Assembly: GCA_016302505.1 (NCBI GenBank)
Contig: JAEDNL010000001.1
Coordinates: 17,789 to 81,788, forward strand
Source: Bacilli bacterium
Lineage (GTDB): Bacteria > Bacillota_I > Bacilli_A > RF39 > UBA660
Direction: 5' to 3'
DNA: 64,000 bases
Numbering within the stretch: the first letter of the stretch is position 1; each line of letters starts with the position of its first letter. The notes beneath the pieces are model-generated. The model saw only the letters and a program-made list of their open reading frames with translations. It made no database searches and was not told where the DNA came from. Shown in pieces: positions 50,521 through 57,750 of this stretch. The translations under genes and the position numbers were made by a program.

Positions 50521-50781
50521 ATGGAGACTAAGTTAAATAATACCGCAAGTGTACTTGGGGAGTATGATGTTGTGCCTACTTCTGTAAATTCTGAGGTTTT
50601 AGTTGTTAGTTTAATTAGTGGATTAACTGTTACTAAGAGCGCTGATAAAATGGTTTGGGCTGATGGAACTTTAACATTTACTATTGAGGTAAATAATCAA
50701 ACTGAGAAAAGTTATACGGCCCCAGTTATTACAGATGTTTTGGATATAAATTTAGTAAGTTTTGTAGCTGGTAGTGCTTAA
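50521..50781 (+). pseudogene. Fragment of a surface protein with DUF11-like repeat
   Basis: An 86-codon open frame that reads like an internal slice of a cell-wall protein: NTASVLGEYD, then SGLTVTKSADKMVWADGTLTFTIEVNN, typical of the DUF11/conserved-repeat domains in Bacillota surface proteins. It lacks a signal peptide, a ribosome site and the rest of the protein. An in-frame TAG lies just upstream. Its end abuts the remnant on the other strand, so it is a truncated remnant, probably joined by rearrangement. Confidence 0.6.
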
Positions 50782-52441
50782 TTGAGTGGTTGTTGAGCTA
50801 TCTTTAAAAATTAGGGCACTTTTTAAGGCATTTCCTGTTTCTGATATGGGATCATTATTTATAATTGCGTATAAATTCCATGTCGTGCTTATAGCCCTTG
50901 TATTGGCAACTTCAATGTTATTTCTTTGGTTTTATGACAAATAACGGGATTTTTGCTGATAGCATTTAGTTCAAATTCAATTTTGTAGTAGGTGCTGATA
51001 GTATTGTTAGCGTGCCGTTATATTTGCTTCTTTTGTGATTATTGATATTTCTGTGCTTTCGGGCGGGGTATTTTCTAGATTTAGTGAATAATTGCCATTT
51101 TCATCTGCTAAGACTACTTCAGATTTTTCATTAATGATATTAACAGTGAACTATTTGGATTTGATACGCCGGTTAATTATGTCATTTGATCGGTTATAGG
51201 GTTTATTAATAGAGGAAGTGTGCCAATACTGATTATTTTTTTATTAATTAAATTAAAGTTAGTCAGTGCTAGAAGCACGGATAATTCATTAGTAGTTAAG
51301 CTGGTTTCAGTAATGGTTGTTTTAGAATTTGTAAATCTTCCTTTAATTTCGGATAATTTTGGAAGTTTGTACCAAGTGTATGCTGGCAATGTTTCTTTGC
51401 TGATAGAATTTAGAAAATTTATTTTTGTATCAAATAGGTTTATTCTTGAAAAGTTAAAATTAAATTTTGTTGTACTATTTGTGTATATTGTGTTAGCGGT
51501 GCTATTGGATAAGATAATTTTCTTAGGGTTAGTTAAATTGAATTCTGATCAGTAGTTAAAAAATAAATGTTGTAATTTGATGCGGTTATGTTTGGGTATT
51601 CGTTAATAATTGTTAAAGATGCATTTTCATTTATTGTTAGAGACCCGTAGCTATACCATACGGCGTAGGATCTTCGGTAGGTTGTTTGATTAATGGTAAG
51701 ATTTGCGTTTTCATCTATGATTGTTTTGCCAGTTCCAAATGTGTCGTATGCTAGACCATTTTTTGTTGTTACATTAAAATTAGTATTTTTGGCAGCTGTA
51801 AATTCTAAGTTGGTTGGTCCGTAAAATAGTTCACGATTGGGACTCTTAAATGTGGTGCTTGCGTTTTCTAGTATTGTAAGTGATGGATTAGAATTTCTAA
51901 ACCAAAAGGCAGAGTTTCCTTTTGAGTTGTGAGTAATGGTAATGCTGCCGCCGATTTCAAGTTTGTTACATTTAGCTACTTCGCCATCATTTATTAGGAA
52001 TGTATTATTAATGGATATATTAGAATTGATAAATCTTGTAAGTCCAGTTGAGTGAAAACTTATTTGAGTTCCATTATATGTTATGTTATTATATTCAGTT
52101 ATAATATCTTTGTATGAAGCAGATTCTGGAATGTATATAATTCCGTAATAATTATTTCCAGTAATGTCCATATTTTGAACTGTTGCTTTTTGAATAAGTT
52201 AGTTAAAAGCTATTATTGTGTCACTTGCATTTAGAGTGGTGTGGTCTTTAAATGTATGTCCAATATCGTTATAAGTACCGTCTATAATTAAATTTGTTTT
52301 GGTTTGAGGTATTGTAATACTTGATGTCATTTTAATATTCGCATCTAGATAAATTAGATTTACAGCGTTATTTGTTTCAATTATGCTTTTTAATTCAGCA
52401 AATGTTGATATAGCAACAGTCTCATCATTTAAGATTGTCAT
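50782..52441 (-). pseudogene. Decayed adhesin-like surface protein gene
   Basis: Starts with a good RBS (AAAGGAT) and ATG at 52441. The frame reads as a pectate-lyase/adhesin-like beta-helix protein (TFAELKSIIETNN, then IDGTYNDIG). An in-frame TAA at 52201-52199 interrupts it, and the same frame resumes (ATVQNMDITGNNYYGIIYI) to 51533. A frameshift near 51540 then continues coding (NPKKIILSNSTANTIYTN) to a stop at 51177. Further frame changes and stops follow (for example VLADENGNYSLNLENTPP near 51100). There is no signal peptide at the present start. It is a pseudogene, once likely a sortase-anchored or secreted adhesin. Confidence 0.7.
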
Positions 52442-52544
52442 TATATAATATCCTTTTATAAAAGTTTATAGGCTTTAAGTGGATTATATATGTAAATTAG
52501 GCACTCAATGTGTTATTTTGAATAAAATAAACTAGGTGATAAGT

Positions 52545-52832
52545 ATGGCTTTAAAAGGTGTTGTTTTAGACAGTGGGCATGGAGGTAGCGATCAAGGCTC
52601 TTCAGGTAATGGTATTATAGAGAAAGATTTAACTTTAAAAATTAGTCAATATATGTACGATAGGTTTAAGGCTTTAGGTGTTCCTGTAAAAATGACTAGG
52701 GATAGTGATGTGGATTTACAACCGAATGATAGACCAGGCGTTGTTCTTGATCAATTTGGAAATGGGAAAGACGTAGTTGTTATATCTAATCATATAAATG
52801 CAGGAGGTGAAAGGTTCACTTACCATTATTAA
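52545..52832 (+). pseudogene. Truncated N-acetylmuramoyl-L-alanine amidase (Amidase_3)
   Basis: ATG 52545 (RBS TAGGTGAT) begins MALKGVVLDSGHGG. The zinc-ligand regions of Amidase_3 are present: His in SGHGG, Glu in GIIEKDL and His in SNHINAG. The frame then ends in an unrelated RFTYHY and a stop at 52832. About half of the 180-residue catalytic domain is missing, including the C-terminal catalytic Glu. The break falls at about 52812, where the DNA changes into the island, so insertion probably cut the gene. Confidence 0.75.
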
Positions 52833-52972
52833 ATTTAATTGGGTATTTAGATGGTTATATTTGAATAAAATTGTTGGTTGGTATAATTAATCAAATTAAT
52901 ATATTAAAGTGTTTAAAATAGTGTTTATTGGTAAAATAAATGATATTTTTTATTAGCACTTGTATTTTGATA

Positions 52973-53001
52973 TTGCTAAAAAAATTTTTTTATGGTATAT
53001 T
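52973..53001 (+). promoter_or_regulatory. Promoter of the candidate ncRNA
   Basis: -35 TTGCTA (52973-52978), a 17-base spacer and extended -10 TGGTATATT (TATATT at 52996-53001), with no gene start for the next 240 bases. Confidence 0.6.
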
Positions 53002-53007
53002 GTGCTT

Positions 53008-53160
53008 ATAAGGATATATGTCGCTTTTAAGACATAAAAAAATATGCTCGAGCAATGGCATATTTCCTTATGATTCGGTAGCTACCAACTACCAAAAGAA
53101 TTAAAACAAATATCAAGAAATATTTGGAGAATTGAAAAATGAATAAATCAATTCCTATAA
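53008..53160 (+). ncRNA. Candidate structured ncRNA of five hairpins
   Basis: Behind a good promoter lie five consecutive perfect stems. They are TATGTC/GACATA (53017-53022, 53031-53036); AATATGC/GCATATT (53041-53047, 53058-53064) with GCTCGAGC inside; GGTAG/CTACC (53077-53081, 53089-53093); CAAATAT/ATATTTG (53107-53113, 53120-53126); and GAATTG/CAATTC (53129-53134, 53149-53154). No ORF of meaningful length is present. The compact array in a defence-like island recalls RNAs linked to Abi_2 (AbiF) genes or type III antitoxin RNAs, but no Abi_2 or ToxN gene is adjacent. The rest of 52833-53335 holds only AT-rich spacer and the leader described separately. Confidence 0.5.
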
Positions 53161-53210
53161 TTATATTAACACAAGTTGTTTTTAAAAGTCAATTGTTTAA
53201 TTATTTGTAG

Positions 53211-53292
53211 TGCATATTGATTTACATTCTTCAAGAGAGAGGAGAAGCAATATGCATTTTTATTTGATAGAATAACTACTTGTAAGGTAGTT
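53211..53292 (+). promoter_or_regulatory. Leader with mini-ORF and two hairpins
   Basis: TGCATATTG (53211-53219) pairs with CAATATGCA (53248-53256), followed by TTTTT, a terminator-like hairpin whose loop contains AAGAGAGAGGAG. That AGGAG is ideally spaced from ATG 53252, which opens a seven-codon frame (MHFYLIE, stop 53273-53275). A second hairpin AACTAC/GTAGTT (53274-53279, 53287-53292) starts at the mini-ORF stop. The MBL gene begins 44 bases later. The arrangement suggests attenuation or translational control. Confidence 0.45.
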
Positions 53293-53335
53293 GGAGTTAC
53301 CTCACGAATTTATATATTTAACAAGGAGGTAATTT

Positions 53336-54226
53336 ATGGATTTAAATATAAAAGTTCTTGCTCCTAATGAGCAAAAAGATGATAGAGATTTTGGTGATTG
53401 CATTATCATAAATGATAATGGTAATGTTACTGTATATGACTGTGGTTCTGATGAATTAGCTGATCAAGTTTTAGAGTATGTAAAAGAGAATAATGTAGAC
53501 AAAATTGATATAGTTTTATCACATAATGACAACGATCATTTTGATGGAATCCCTAAGTTAGTTGATTCAGGAATTGTCAATTCAATTACAACCTTATTAC
53601 TTTTGAAATATAAAGATGAAATATTTGATAAAATTCCTGATGGTAGGGTTACTAAAGATTCAATGATAGAACACATTAAAGAAATGTATAGTAATATTTA
53701 TTCATTAAATGGTAATAATTTACTGAATGCATTGGATAATAACAATATTTCTTCTAATGTAAAAGTTGTTGGCCCATCAACAGATTATTTTATAGAGGCA
53801 GTAGCAAAACAATTTACACCTACTGAAAGTGATAATATAAATAATAGTACTATAATGAATGCTATAAGTGTTCAATTAGAGGTATCATTTAATGATAAAA
53901 AACTATTATTAACTGGAGATGCAGATGTTGCAGCATTTAATGACAAAGTATTAGAATATGATGCAGTTCAATTACCACATCATGGGAATCCTGATATGGC
54001 TGAAAAAATATTTGATATAAACAACAAGAGAAATAGTGTATTGTATATTATTTCAGATAATAAAGGTAAAAATATTAATGGCGGGTCTGATAAATTAAAT
54101 CAAAAAGGTCATTATATAAAAAATACTAAATCTGGTTCTTTTGAAATTAATGAATCATCATTTATGATTGAGACGAAAGGCAGTTTAAATTCTAATGAGA
54201 TATGTTATATTAAAAAACAAAGTTGA
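53336..54226 (+). CDS. Metallo-beta-lactamase-fold hydrolase (ComEC-like)
   Basis: A 296-residue MBL-fold protein with the full metal motif H63-x-D65-x-D67-H68 (SHNDNDHFDG), the Asp of LLLTGDAD near residue 200 and the His of LPHHG near residue 217. The short form and GDAD/LPHHG pattern match the ComEC/Rec2-like stand-alone MBL hydrolases that recur in predicted bacterial conflict systems. No signal peptide, so it is cytoplasmic. RBS AAGGAGG. The next gene starts 32 bases inside its end. Likely a nuclease or phosphodiesterase; the substrate is not known. Confidence 0.85.
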   Translation: MDLNIKVLAPNEQKDDRDFGDCIIINDNGNVTVYDCGSDELADQVLEYVKENNVDKIDIVLSHNDNDHFDGIPKLVDSGIVNSITTLLLLKYKDEIFDKIPDGRVTKDSMIEHIKEMYSNIYSLNGNNLLNALDNNNISSNVKVVGPSTDYFIEAVAKQFTPTESDNINNSTIMNAISVQLEVSFNDKKLLLTGDADVAAFNDKVLEYDAVQLPHHGNPDMAEKIFDINNKRNSVLYIISDNKGKNINGGSDKLNQKGHYIKNTKSGSFEINESSFMIETKGSLNSNEICYIKKQS

Positions 54227-54626
54227 TATAGAAGAAATATGCTCTAGACAAGAATACTTATATGATGTTTTTAAAGTTTATACGATTCCATTATATAAAA
54301 ATGGAATCGTAGAACTTAAGTCATTTCCAGAAAATGTATTTAATGTATTATTCATATTTGGACATAACAATCAAGTTTTTTCATATTTAAATACGAACGA
54401 ACCCAGTGAAGAAAATATAGTTTTAATAACTTGTTATACAGGATCTATAACAAAATTTAATATGTCAGATAAAAAAATATTTTATACCAATAATATTACA
54501 TATAAACTAGATGGTAAAAAATATGGATTTGAATATGAAATTACTGATGCAGAATTAAATTTATATAATTGTAAAAATGATTCATTAGAAGAAAAATTAG
54601 AAAGTTGTTTTGAAAGGGTGATATAA
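54195..54626 (+). CDS. Small protein with CHAT/caspase-like His-Cys pattern
   Basis: A 143-residue protein overlapping the MBL gene by 32 bases, with no clear ribosome site (coupled translation likely). I cannot assign a family. The centre reads FNVLFIFGHNNQ (H57) and NIVLITCYTGS (C80). That order, a strand then GH, and 20 residues later a strand then C-x-TG, is the pattern of the catalytic dyad in CHAT/caspase-like peptidases (hydrophobic strand-H-G, then LSACxTG). The domain would be very small for a protease, so it may be a minimal or inactive form. Function is inferred only. Confidence 0.6.
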   Translation: MRYVILKNKVDIEEICSRQEYLYDVFKVYTIPLYKNGIVELKSFPENVFNVLFIFGHNNQVFSYLNTNEPSEENIVLITCYTGSITKFNMSDKKIFYTNNITYKLDGKKYGFEYEITDAELNLYNCKNDSLEEKLESCFERVI

Positions 54627-54628
54627 AT

Positions 54629-55123
54629 ATGGAAAAAATTATCGATAAGTTAAGTAGTTATCACATATTTAATTATATCTTTCCAGGTGGATTATTCTTA
54701 ATACTATGTAATAATTATTTAAACATAAAAGTTGAACAAGATAAATTTATATATTTTTTCTTTATGGCATACTTTATAGGAATTATAATAAGTAGAGTAT
54801 CATCATTAGTTACAGAAAAAATAATATATTTTGTTTTTAAAATAAAAAAAGAAAGTCATGAGAACTATATGAAAGCAACAAGAAAAGATGAAAAAATTGA
54901 AATATTAATGCAAGATATTAATATGTATAGAAGCATATGCACTATGCTCACAATTTTATTAATTATAAAAGTAGTAAAAATGTTTGGCTTATATCAATTA
55001 ATAGATAAAGATTTTTTAATTGTTTTGTTATTTATTATATTAATCATTATATTTATATGTGCTTATATAAAACAAACTAAATATGTTATTTCAAGAGTAA
55101 AAACAGCAAATAAGAAGAAATAA
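54629..55123 (+). CDS. Membrane protein of the MBL cassette
   Basis: A 164-residue membrane protein starting two bases after the previous stop (RBS AAAGGGTGAT). It opens with SSYHIFNYIFPGGLFL, a pattern I associate with membrane proteins in defence islands, and has four predicted helices (about 13-30, 38-58, 105-125, 130-150). A charged cytoplasmic segment lies between helices 2 and 3 and the tail is Lys-rich. As the last gene of the MBL/CHAT-like cassette it could be the membrane-acting effector, which is inference. A hairpin terminator follows. Confidence 0.72.
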   Translation: MEKIIDKLSSYHIFNYIFPGGLFLILCNNYLNIKVEQDKFIYFFFMAYFIGIIISRVSSLVTEKIIYFVFKIKKESHENYMKATRKDEKIEILMQDINMYRSICTMLTILLIIKVVKMFGLYQLIDKDFLIVLLFIILIIIFICAYIKQTKYVISRVKTANKKK

Positions 55124-55136
55124 TATTTTATATTTT

Positions 55137-55165
55137 AATAGCATTATTCGAGTAATGCTATTTTA
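55137..55165 (+). terminator. Intrinsic terminator of the MBL cassette
   Basis: AATAGCATTA (55137-55146), loop TTCGAG and TAATGCTATT (55153-55162), then TT. Confidence 0.75.
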
Positions 55166-55185
55166 CTGTATGATTTACTGTATGA
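55162..55185 (+). repeat. Tandem 12-base direct repeat
   Basis: TTTACTGTATGA occurs twice in direct tandem (55162-55173 and 55174-55185), ending two bases before a TTGACA (55187-55192). Its position suits a regulator site or replication slippage. Confidence 0.6.
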
Positions 55186-55191
55186 TTTGAC

Positions 55192-55230
55192 AATTTATTG
55201 CAAGAGAGGTAACATGCAATAAATTGGAGG
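55192..55230 (+). promoter_or_regulatory. Stem-loop directly before the small-gene RBS
   Basis: AATTTATTGC (55192-55201) pairs perfectly with GCAATAAATT (55216-55225), loop AAGAGAGGTAACAT, then GGAGG (55226-55230). The loop start CAAGAGAGG also occurs in the leader at 53232-53242. It may control translation of the frame starting at 55240. Confidence 0.5.
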
Positions 55231-55283
55231 ATGAATCTTATGAAAAATGAAAAAAATTTATTAAAGCAGAAAATAAATTAAGA

Positions 55284-55481
55284 ATGGAAAATGATGCTAG
55301 ATTGCTAGCAGATTTAATTTATTTAAATTACGAGCATTCAAATGTTAAACCTGTAAATATTGAACATATTTATAAGACATTGCATGATACTGTTAATTAT
55401 ACAAAAGATGAAGAAGAAAAAATAAAAGATCATGCTTTTATATATTTAAGAGTTGATTATGGGTTGGAATTAAATAATTAG
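55284..55481 (+). CDS. Small helical protein before fic, 5' end shifted by an A-tract
   Basis: A 65-residue frame from ATG 55284, acidic and helical (ARLLADLIYLNYEHSN, then DEEEKIKDHAFIYL). This ATG has no ribosome site. The real start is probably ATG 55240, nine bases after GGAGG, whose frame stops after 13 codons. A run of seven A (55250-55256) separates the two frames, and one more A would fuse them into one protein of about 80 residues (MKNEKKFIKAENKLRM joined to it). So this is a frameshifted gene, a slippage gene or a sequence error. It precedes fic and may be its small partner, as inference. Confidence 0.55.
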   Translation: MENDARLLADLIYLNYEHSNVKPVNIEHIYKTLHDTVNYTKDEEEKIKDHAFIYLRVDYGLELNN

Positions 55482-55523
55482 TAATAAAATAATACTATAT
55501 TTGATGAGTTTTTACGAGAAATA

Positions 55524-55532
55524 TGGTATAAT
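55524..55532 (+). promoter_or_regulatory. Extended -10 promoter of fic
   Basis: TGGTATAAT (TATAAT at 55527-55532) lies 38 bases before the fic ATG, with RBS AAAGGAGG. No good -35 was seen. Confidence 0.5.
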
Positions 55533-55569
55533 ATATACATAAAATAACTTGAGAAAAGGAGGTATTTAA

Positions 55570-56382
55570 ATGGATGAAATAACTTATGATAAAGTAGAAG
55601 ATGAAAAAAGTCCTGAAGTAAAACAATTATATTGGAACATTGCATTTGGTTTACAAGAAGTTGATGGATTAAAACCTTCTAAATATATGGTTGAATTATC
55701 TGAAGAACATATCAAGGGTGAAAAAACATATCAACAAGTTCAAGATGAAATAACTTCTTACTATAAGAAGAATGAAGATAATCATGATGACGATGACGAA
55801 GAAGAAGCAGATGAAGTATCAACAGCTATATATGAAATTTTAAATAATAAATCTTTTAGATTTGATTATTTAACTTTAAAAAATTATCATCAAAGATTAT
55901 TTTGTAATTTGAATAAAGAAAAATATAATCCAGGTGTATTTAGATTATATAATATGACTAAAGATGAACCTATTTTAAATGATGATACTGTTAATTATCA
56001 ATCTTATGACATGATAGAAGAAACTTTAAAATATGATTTTCAAGAAGAAAAAGAACAAAACTATATTGATTTTAATGAAGAACAATTATTAGATAGAATT
56101 TGTGAATTTACATCCAGAATATGGCAAGTACATCCTTTTCAAGAAGGAAATACAAGAACAACAGCAATTTTTATTCAAAAATATTTAATTAGTATGGGAT
56201 TCAAAGTTAATAATGAATTATTTAAAGATAATTCAAAATATTTTAGAAATGCTTTAGTAAGAGCAAATTATACAAATTATAGTAAAGGTGTAAAAGCTGA
56301 TAAGAAATATCTAATAATGTTTTTTGAAAATCTGTTATTAGTTAAAAACAATGAATTAAACAATGATGATTTAAAAATATAA
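55570..56382 (+). CDS. fic: Fic family AMPylase with N-terminal VbhA-like domain
   Basis: A 270-residue Fic/DOC enzyme. The catalytic motif is HPFQEGNTRT starting at H188. The flap region and the PGVFRLYN strand precede it. Residues about 25-65 (GLKPSKYMVELSEEHIKG through DEITSYYK) resemble the VbhA-type antitoxin domain fused in this subgroup, so the enzyme may carry its own inhibitory helix. A strongly acidic linker (DDDDEEEADE) separates the two. Fic enzymes transfer AMP from ATP to Tyr or Thr of targets, often DNA gyrase or topoisomerase IV in toxin-type members. Own promoter and terminator. Confidence 0.9.
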   Translation: MDEITYDKVEDEKSPEVKQLYWNIAFGLQEVDGLKPSKYMVELSEEHIKGEKTYQQVQDEITSYYKKNEDNHDDDDEEEADEVSTAIYEILNNKSFRFDYLTLKNYHQRLFCNLNKEKYNPGVFRLYNMTKDEPILNDDTVNYQSYDMIEETLKYDFQEEKEQNYIDFNEEQLLDRICEFTSRIWQVHPFQEGNTRTTAIFIQKYLISMGFKVNNELFKDNSKYFRNALVRANYTNYSKGVKADKKYLIMFFENLLLVKNNELNNDDLKI

Positions 56383-56409
56383 AGAATAGAAAGCTTATTT
56401 CTATTCTTT
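56381..56409 (+). terminator. Terminator-like hairpin after fic
   Basis: A perfect 12-bp stem, AAAGAATAGAAA (56381-56392) and TTTCTATTCTTT (56398-56409), loop GCTTA, overlaps the fic stop. The T-rich half of the stem itself serves as the tract. Confidence 0.65.
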
Positions 56410-56463
56410 ATAGATCAATAAACAATTAATTAATCTAAATATATTTTATTATTACTGAAATAA

Positions 56464-56472
56464 TGGTATAAT
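56464..56472 (+). promoter_or_regulatory. Extended -10 promoter of the methylase gene
   Basis: TGGTATAAT (TATAAT at 56467-56472), 30 bases before the ATG; RBS ATAGGAGGAG follows. Confidence 0.55.
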
Positions 56473-56501
56473 ACTAGTTAGTAAGAATAGGAGGAGTAAT
56501 A

Positions 56502-57407
56502 ATGAATGGTTTTAATGATGCTATTGTGAATTCTCCTATTAGGTGGGCAGGATCTAAAAAGAAAATTTTAAATGAAATGCTAAATACTTTTCCTAAGAAT
56601 AAAAAAAATTATATAGAAATGTTCCTAGGATCAGGGGTAGTACTTTTAAATGTGCTTGATAATAACAAAAATGTATTAAAGTATAAAAATTTTTATGTAA
56701 ATGATATAAATAGTAATATAATAAATTTCTATATTTCATTAAGGGATAATATAGATGATGTTATAATAAAAATGAAGGAATTTGAAAATAAGTATAATAG
56801 TTATTCAATGGATGAAAAGGAAGAATACTATTATAATATTAGATATGATTTTAACAACATGGATTCTGGAAATGAAAAAGCACTTTTATTTTATTTTTTA
56901 ATGAAAACAGGATTTAATGGTGTTTATAGAGAAAATAAAAATGGAAAATTTAATGTTCCATTTGGTAGAAAAGAAAAAATTATTGTTAATGCCGAATACT
57001 TACACAAAGTATCTGAAAGCATACAAAATGTTAAATTCTATAATTTAGAATACAGAGATTTTTTGAAAGAAATGAAAAAAAATAAAAAATTGAATGATGC
57101 ATTTGTATATTGTGATCCACCATATTTACCAGATGATGATTTAGTAAGCCAAAAACAAGAATTATATACTAGTGATTCATTTAATCATAAACTATTTTTT
57201 GAAAATCTTGCAGAATTAAAACAAAAACCAGATATAATGATCTCAATGGCTGATTCTAAAATTGCTAATATAATATATAATAATAAACCATTTGATAGAA
57301 TTGATATGAGGGAAATTGTAAGAACAATAAATCCTAAAAAGCTATTCTCATCAAAAGAAGTTGCGTTTATAAATTATGAATTAGAAACTGTTGAAAAGAA
57401 TGACTAA
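56502..57407 (+). CDS. DNA adenine methylase (Dam/D12 class)
   Basis: A 301-residue N6-adenine methyltransferase of the alpha (D12, Dam/DpnIIA) class. Its motifs are PIRWAGSKKKIL at the N-terminus, the SAM-binding EMFLGSGVV, and the catalytic YCDPPYLP. The region between is the target-recognition domain (NGVYRENKNGKFNVPFG, standard in Dam relatives). No restriction endonuclease lies beside it, so it looks solitary: it may protect a restriction system elsewhere or mark self DNA for another system in this island. Recognition sequence not evident; GATC is usual for the family. It has its own promoter and a terminator over its stop. Confidence 0.93.
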   Translation: MNGFNDAIVNSPIRWAGSKKKILNEMLNTFPKNKKNYIEMFLGSGVVLLNVLDNNKNVLKYKNFYVNDINSNIINFYISLRDNIDDVIIKMKEFENKYNSYSMDEKEEYYYNIRYDFNNMDSGNEKALLFYFLMKTGFNGVYRENKNGKFNVPFGRKEKIIVNAEYLHKVSESIQNVKFYNLEYRDFLKEMKKNKKLNDAFVYCDPPYLPDDDLVSQKQELYTSDSFNHKLFFENLAELKQKPDIMISMADSKIANIIYNNKPFDRIDMREIVRTINPKKLFSSKEVAFINYELETVEKND

Positions 57408-57435
57408 GTTTATTTAAATTTAGTTATTTTTTTTT
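57403..57435 (+). terminator. Intrinsic terminator of the methylase gene
   Basis: ACTAAGTTT (57403-57411), loop ATTT and AAATTTAGT (57416-57424) with one G-T pair, followed by TATTTTTTTTT. Confidence 0.75.
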
Positions 57436-57474
57436 GCTAATTTCATAATAATTATAAAATATTCGTAAAATATT

Positions 57475-57503
57475 TTGACAATATTTTTAAAAAGTGATAC
57501 TAT
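57475..57503 (+). promoter_or_regulatory. Promoter of the 57526-64000 operon
   Basis: -35 TTGACA (57475-57480), a 17-base spacer and extended -10 TGATACTAT (TACTAT at 57498-57503). The operon behind it is coupled gene to gene with no internal promoter seen. Confidence 0.75.
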
Positions 57504-57525
57504 ATAGGCAAGTTGGAGGTGTATT

Positions 57526-57750
57526 ATGAATAATGTTAAACAAGAAAATTTTAAACGAATTGCTGATAACAGGGTGAATAAAATAGTTGATTTAATTTCA
57601 AAATTGCATAATTTATCTAATACTTCTTTTTATGAATATACTGATGAGCAAATAAATGAAATGTTTAATTTAATTCAAAATGAGTTGGATAAACAAAAAC
57701 AATTATTTGATAATGATAAGAAAAAAGAACAAAAGAGGGTGGAATTATGA
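57526..57750 (+). CDS. Small helical protein leading the sigma/GHKL operon
   Basis: A 74-residue charged helical protein (NFKRIADNRVNKIVDLISKLHNLSN, then YEYTDEQINEMFNLIQNEL). Similar small proteins occur in mobile elements of Bacillota, where no function is set. Its TGA overlaps the next ATG (ATGA), so it is translationally coupled to the sigma-like gene. It could be a DNA-binding or regulatory partner. RBS TTGGAGGTG. Confidence 0.68.
   Translation: MNNVKQENFKRIADNRVNKIVDLISKLHNLSNTSFYEYTDEQINEMFNLIQNELDKQKQLFDNDKKKEQKRVEL

Noticed and set aside
51220..51555. Plus-strand open frame within the decayed adhesin region
   Set aside because: The minus strand here reads as a continuous adhesin-like sequence, so the plus frame is its shadow.
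55162..55185. CRISPR-like repeat
   Set aside because: Only two adjacent 12-base copies with no spacer between them; no array or cas gene is present.
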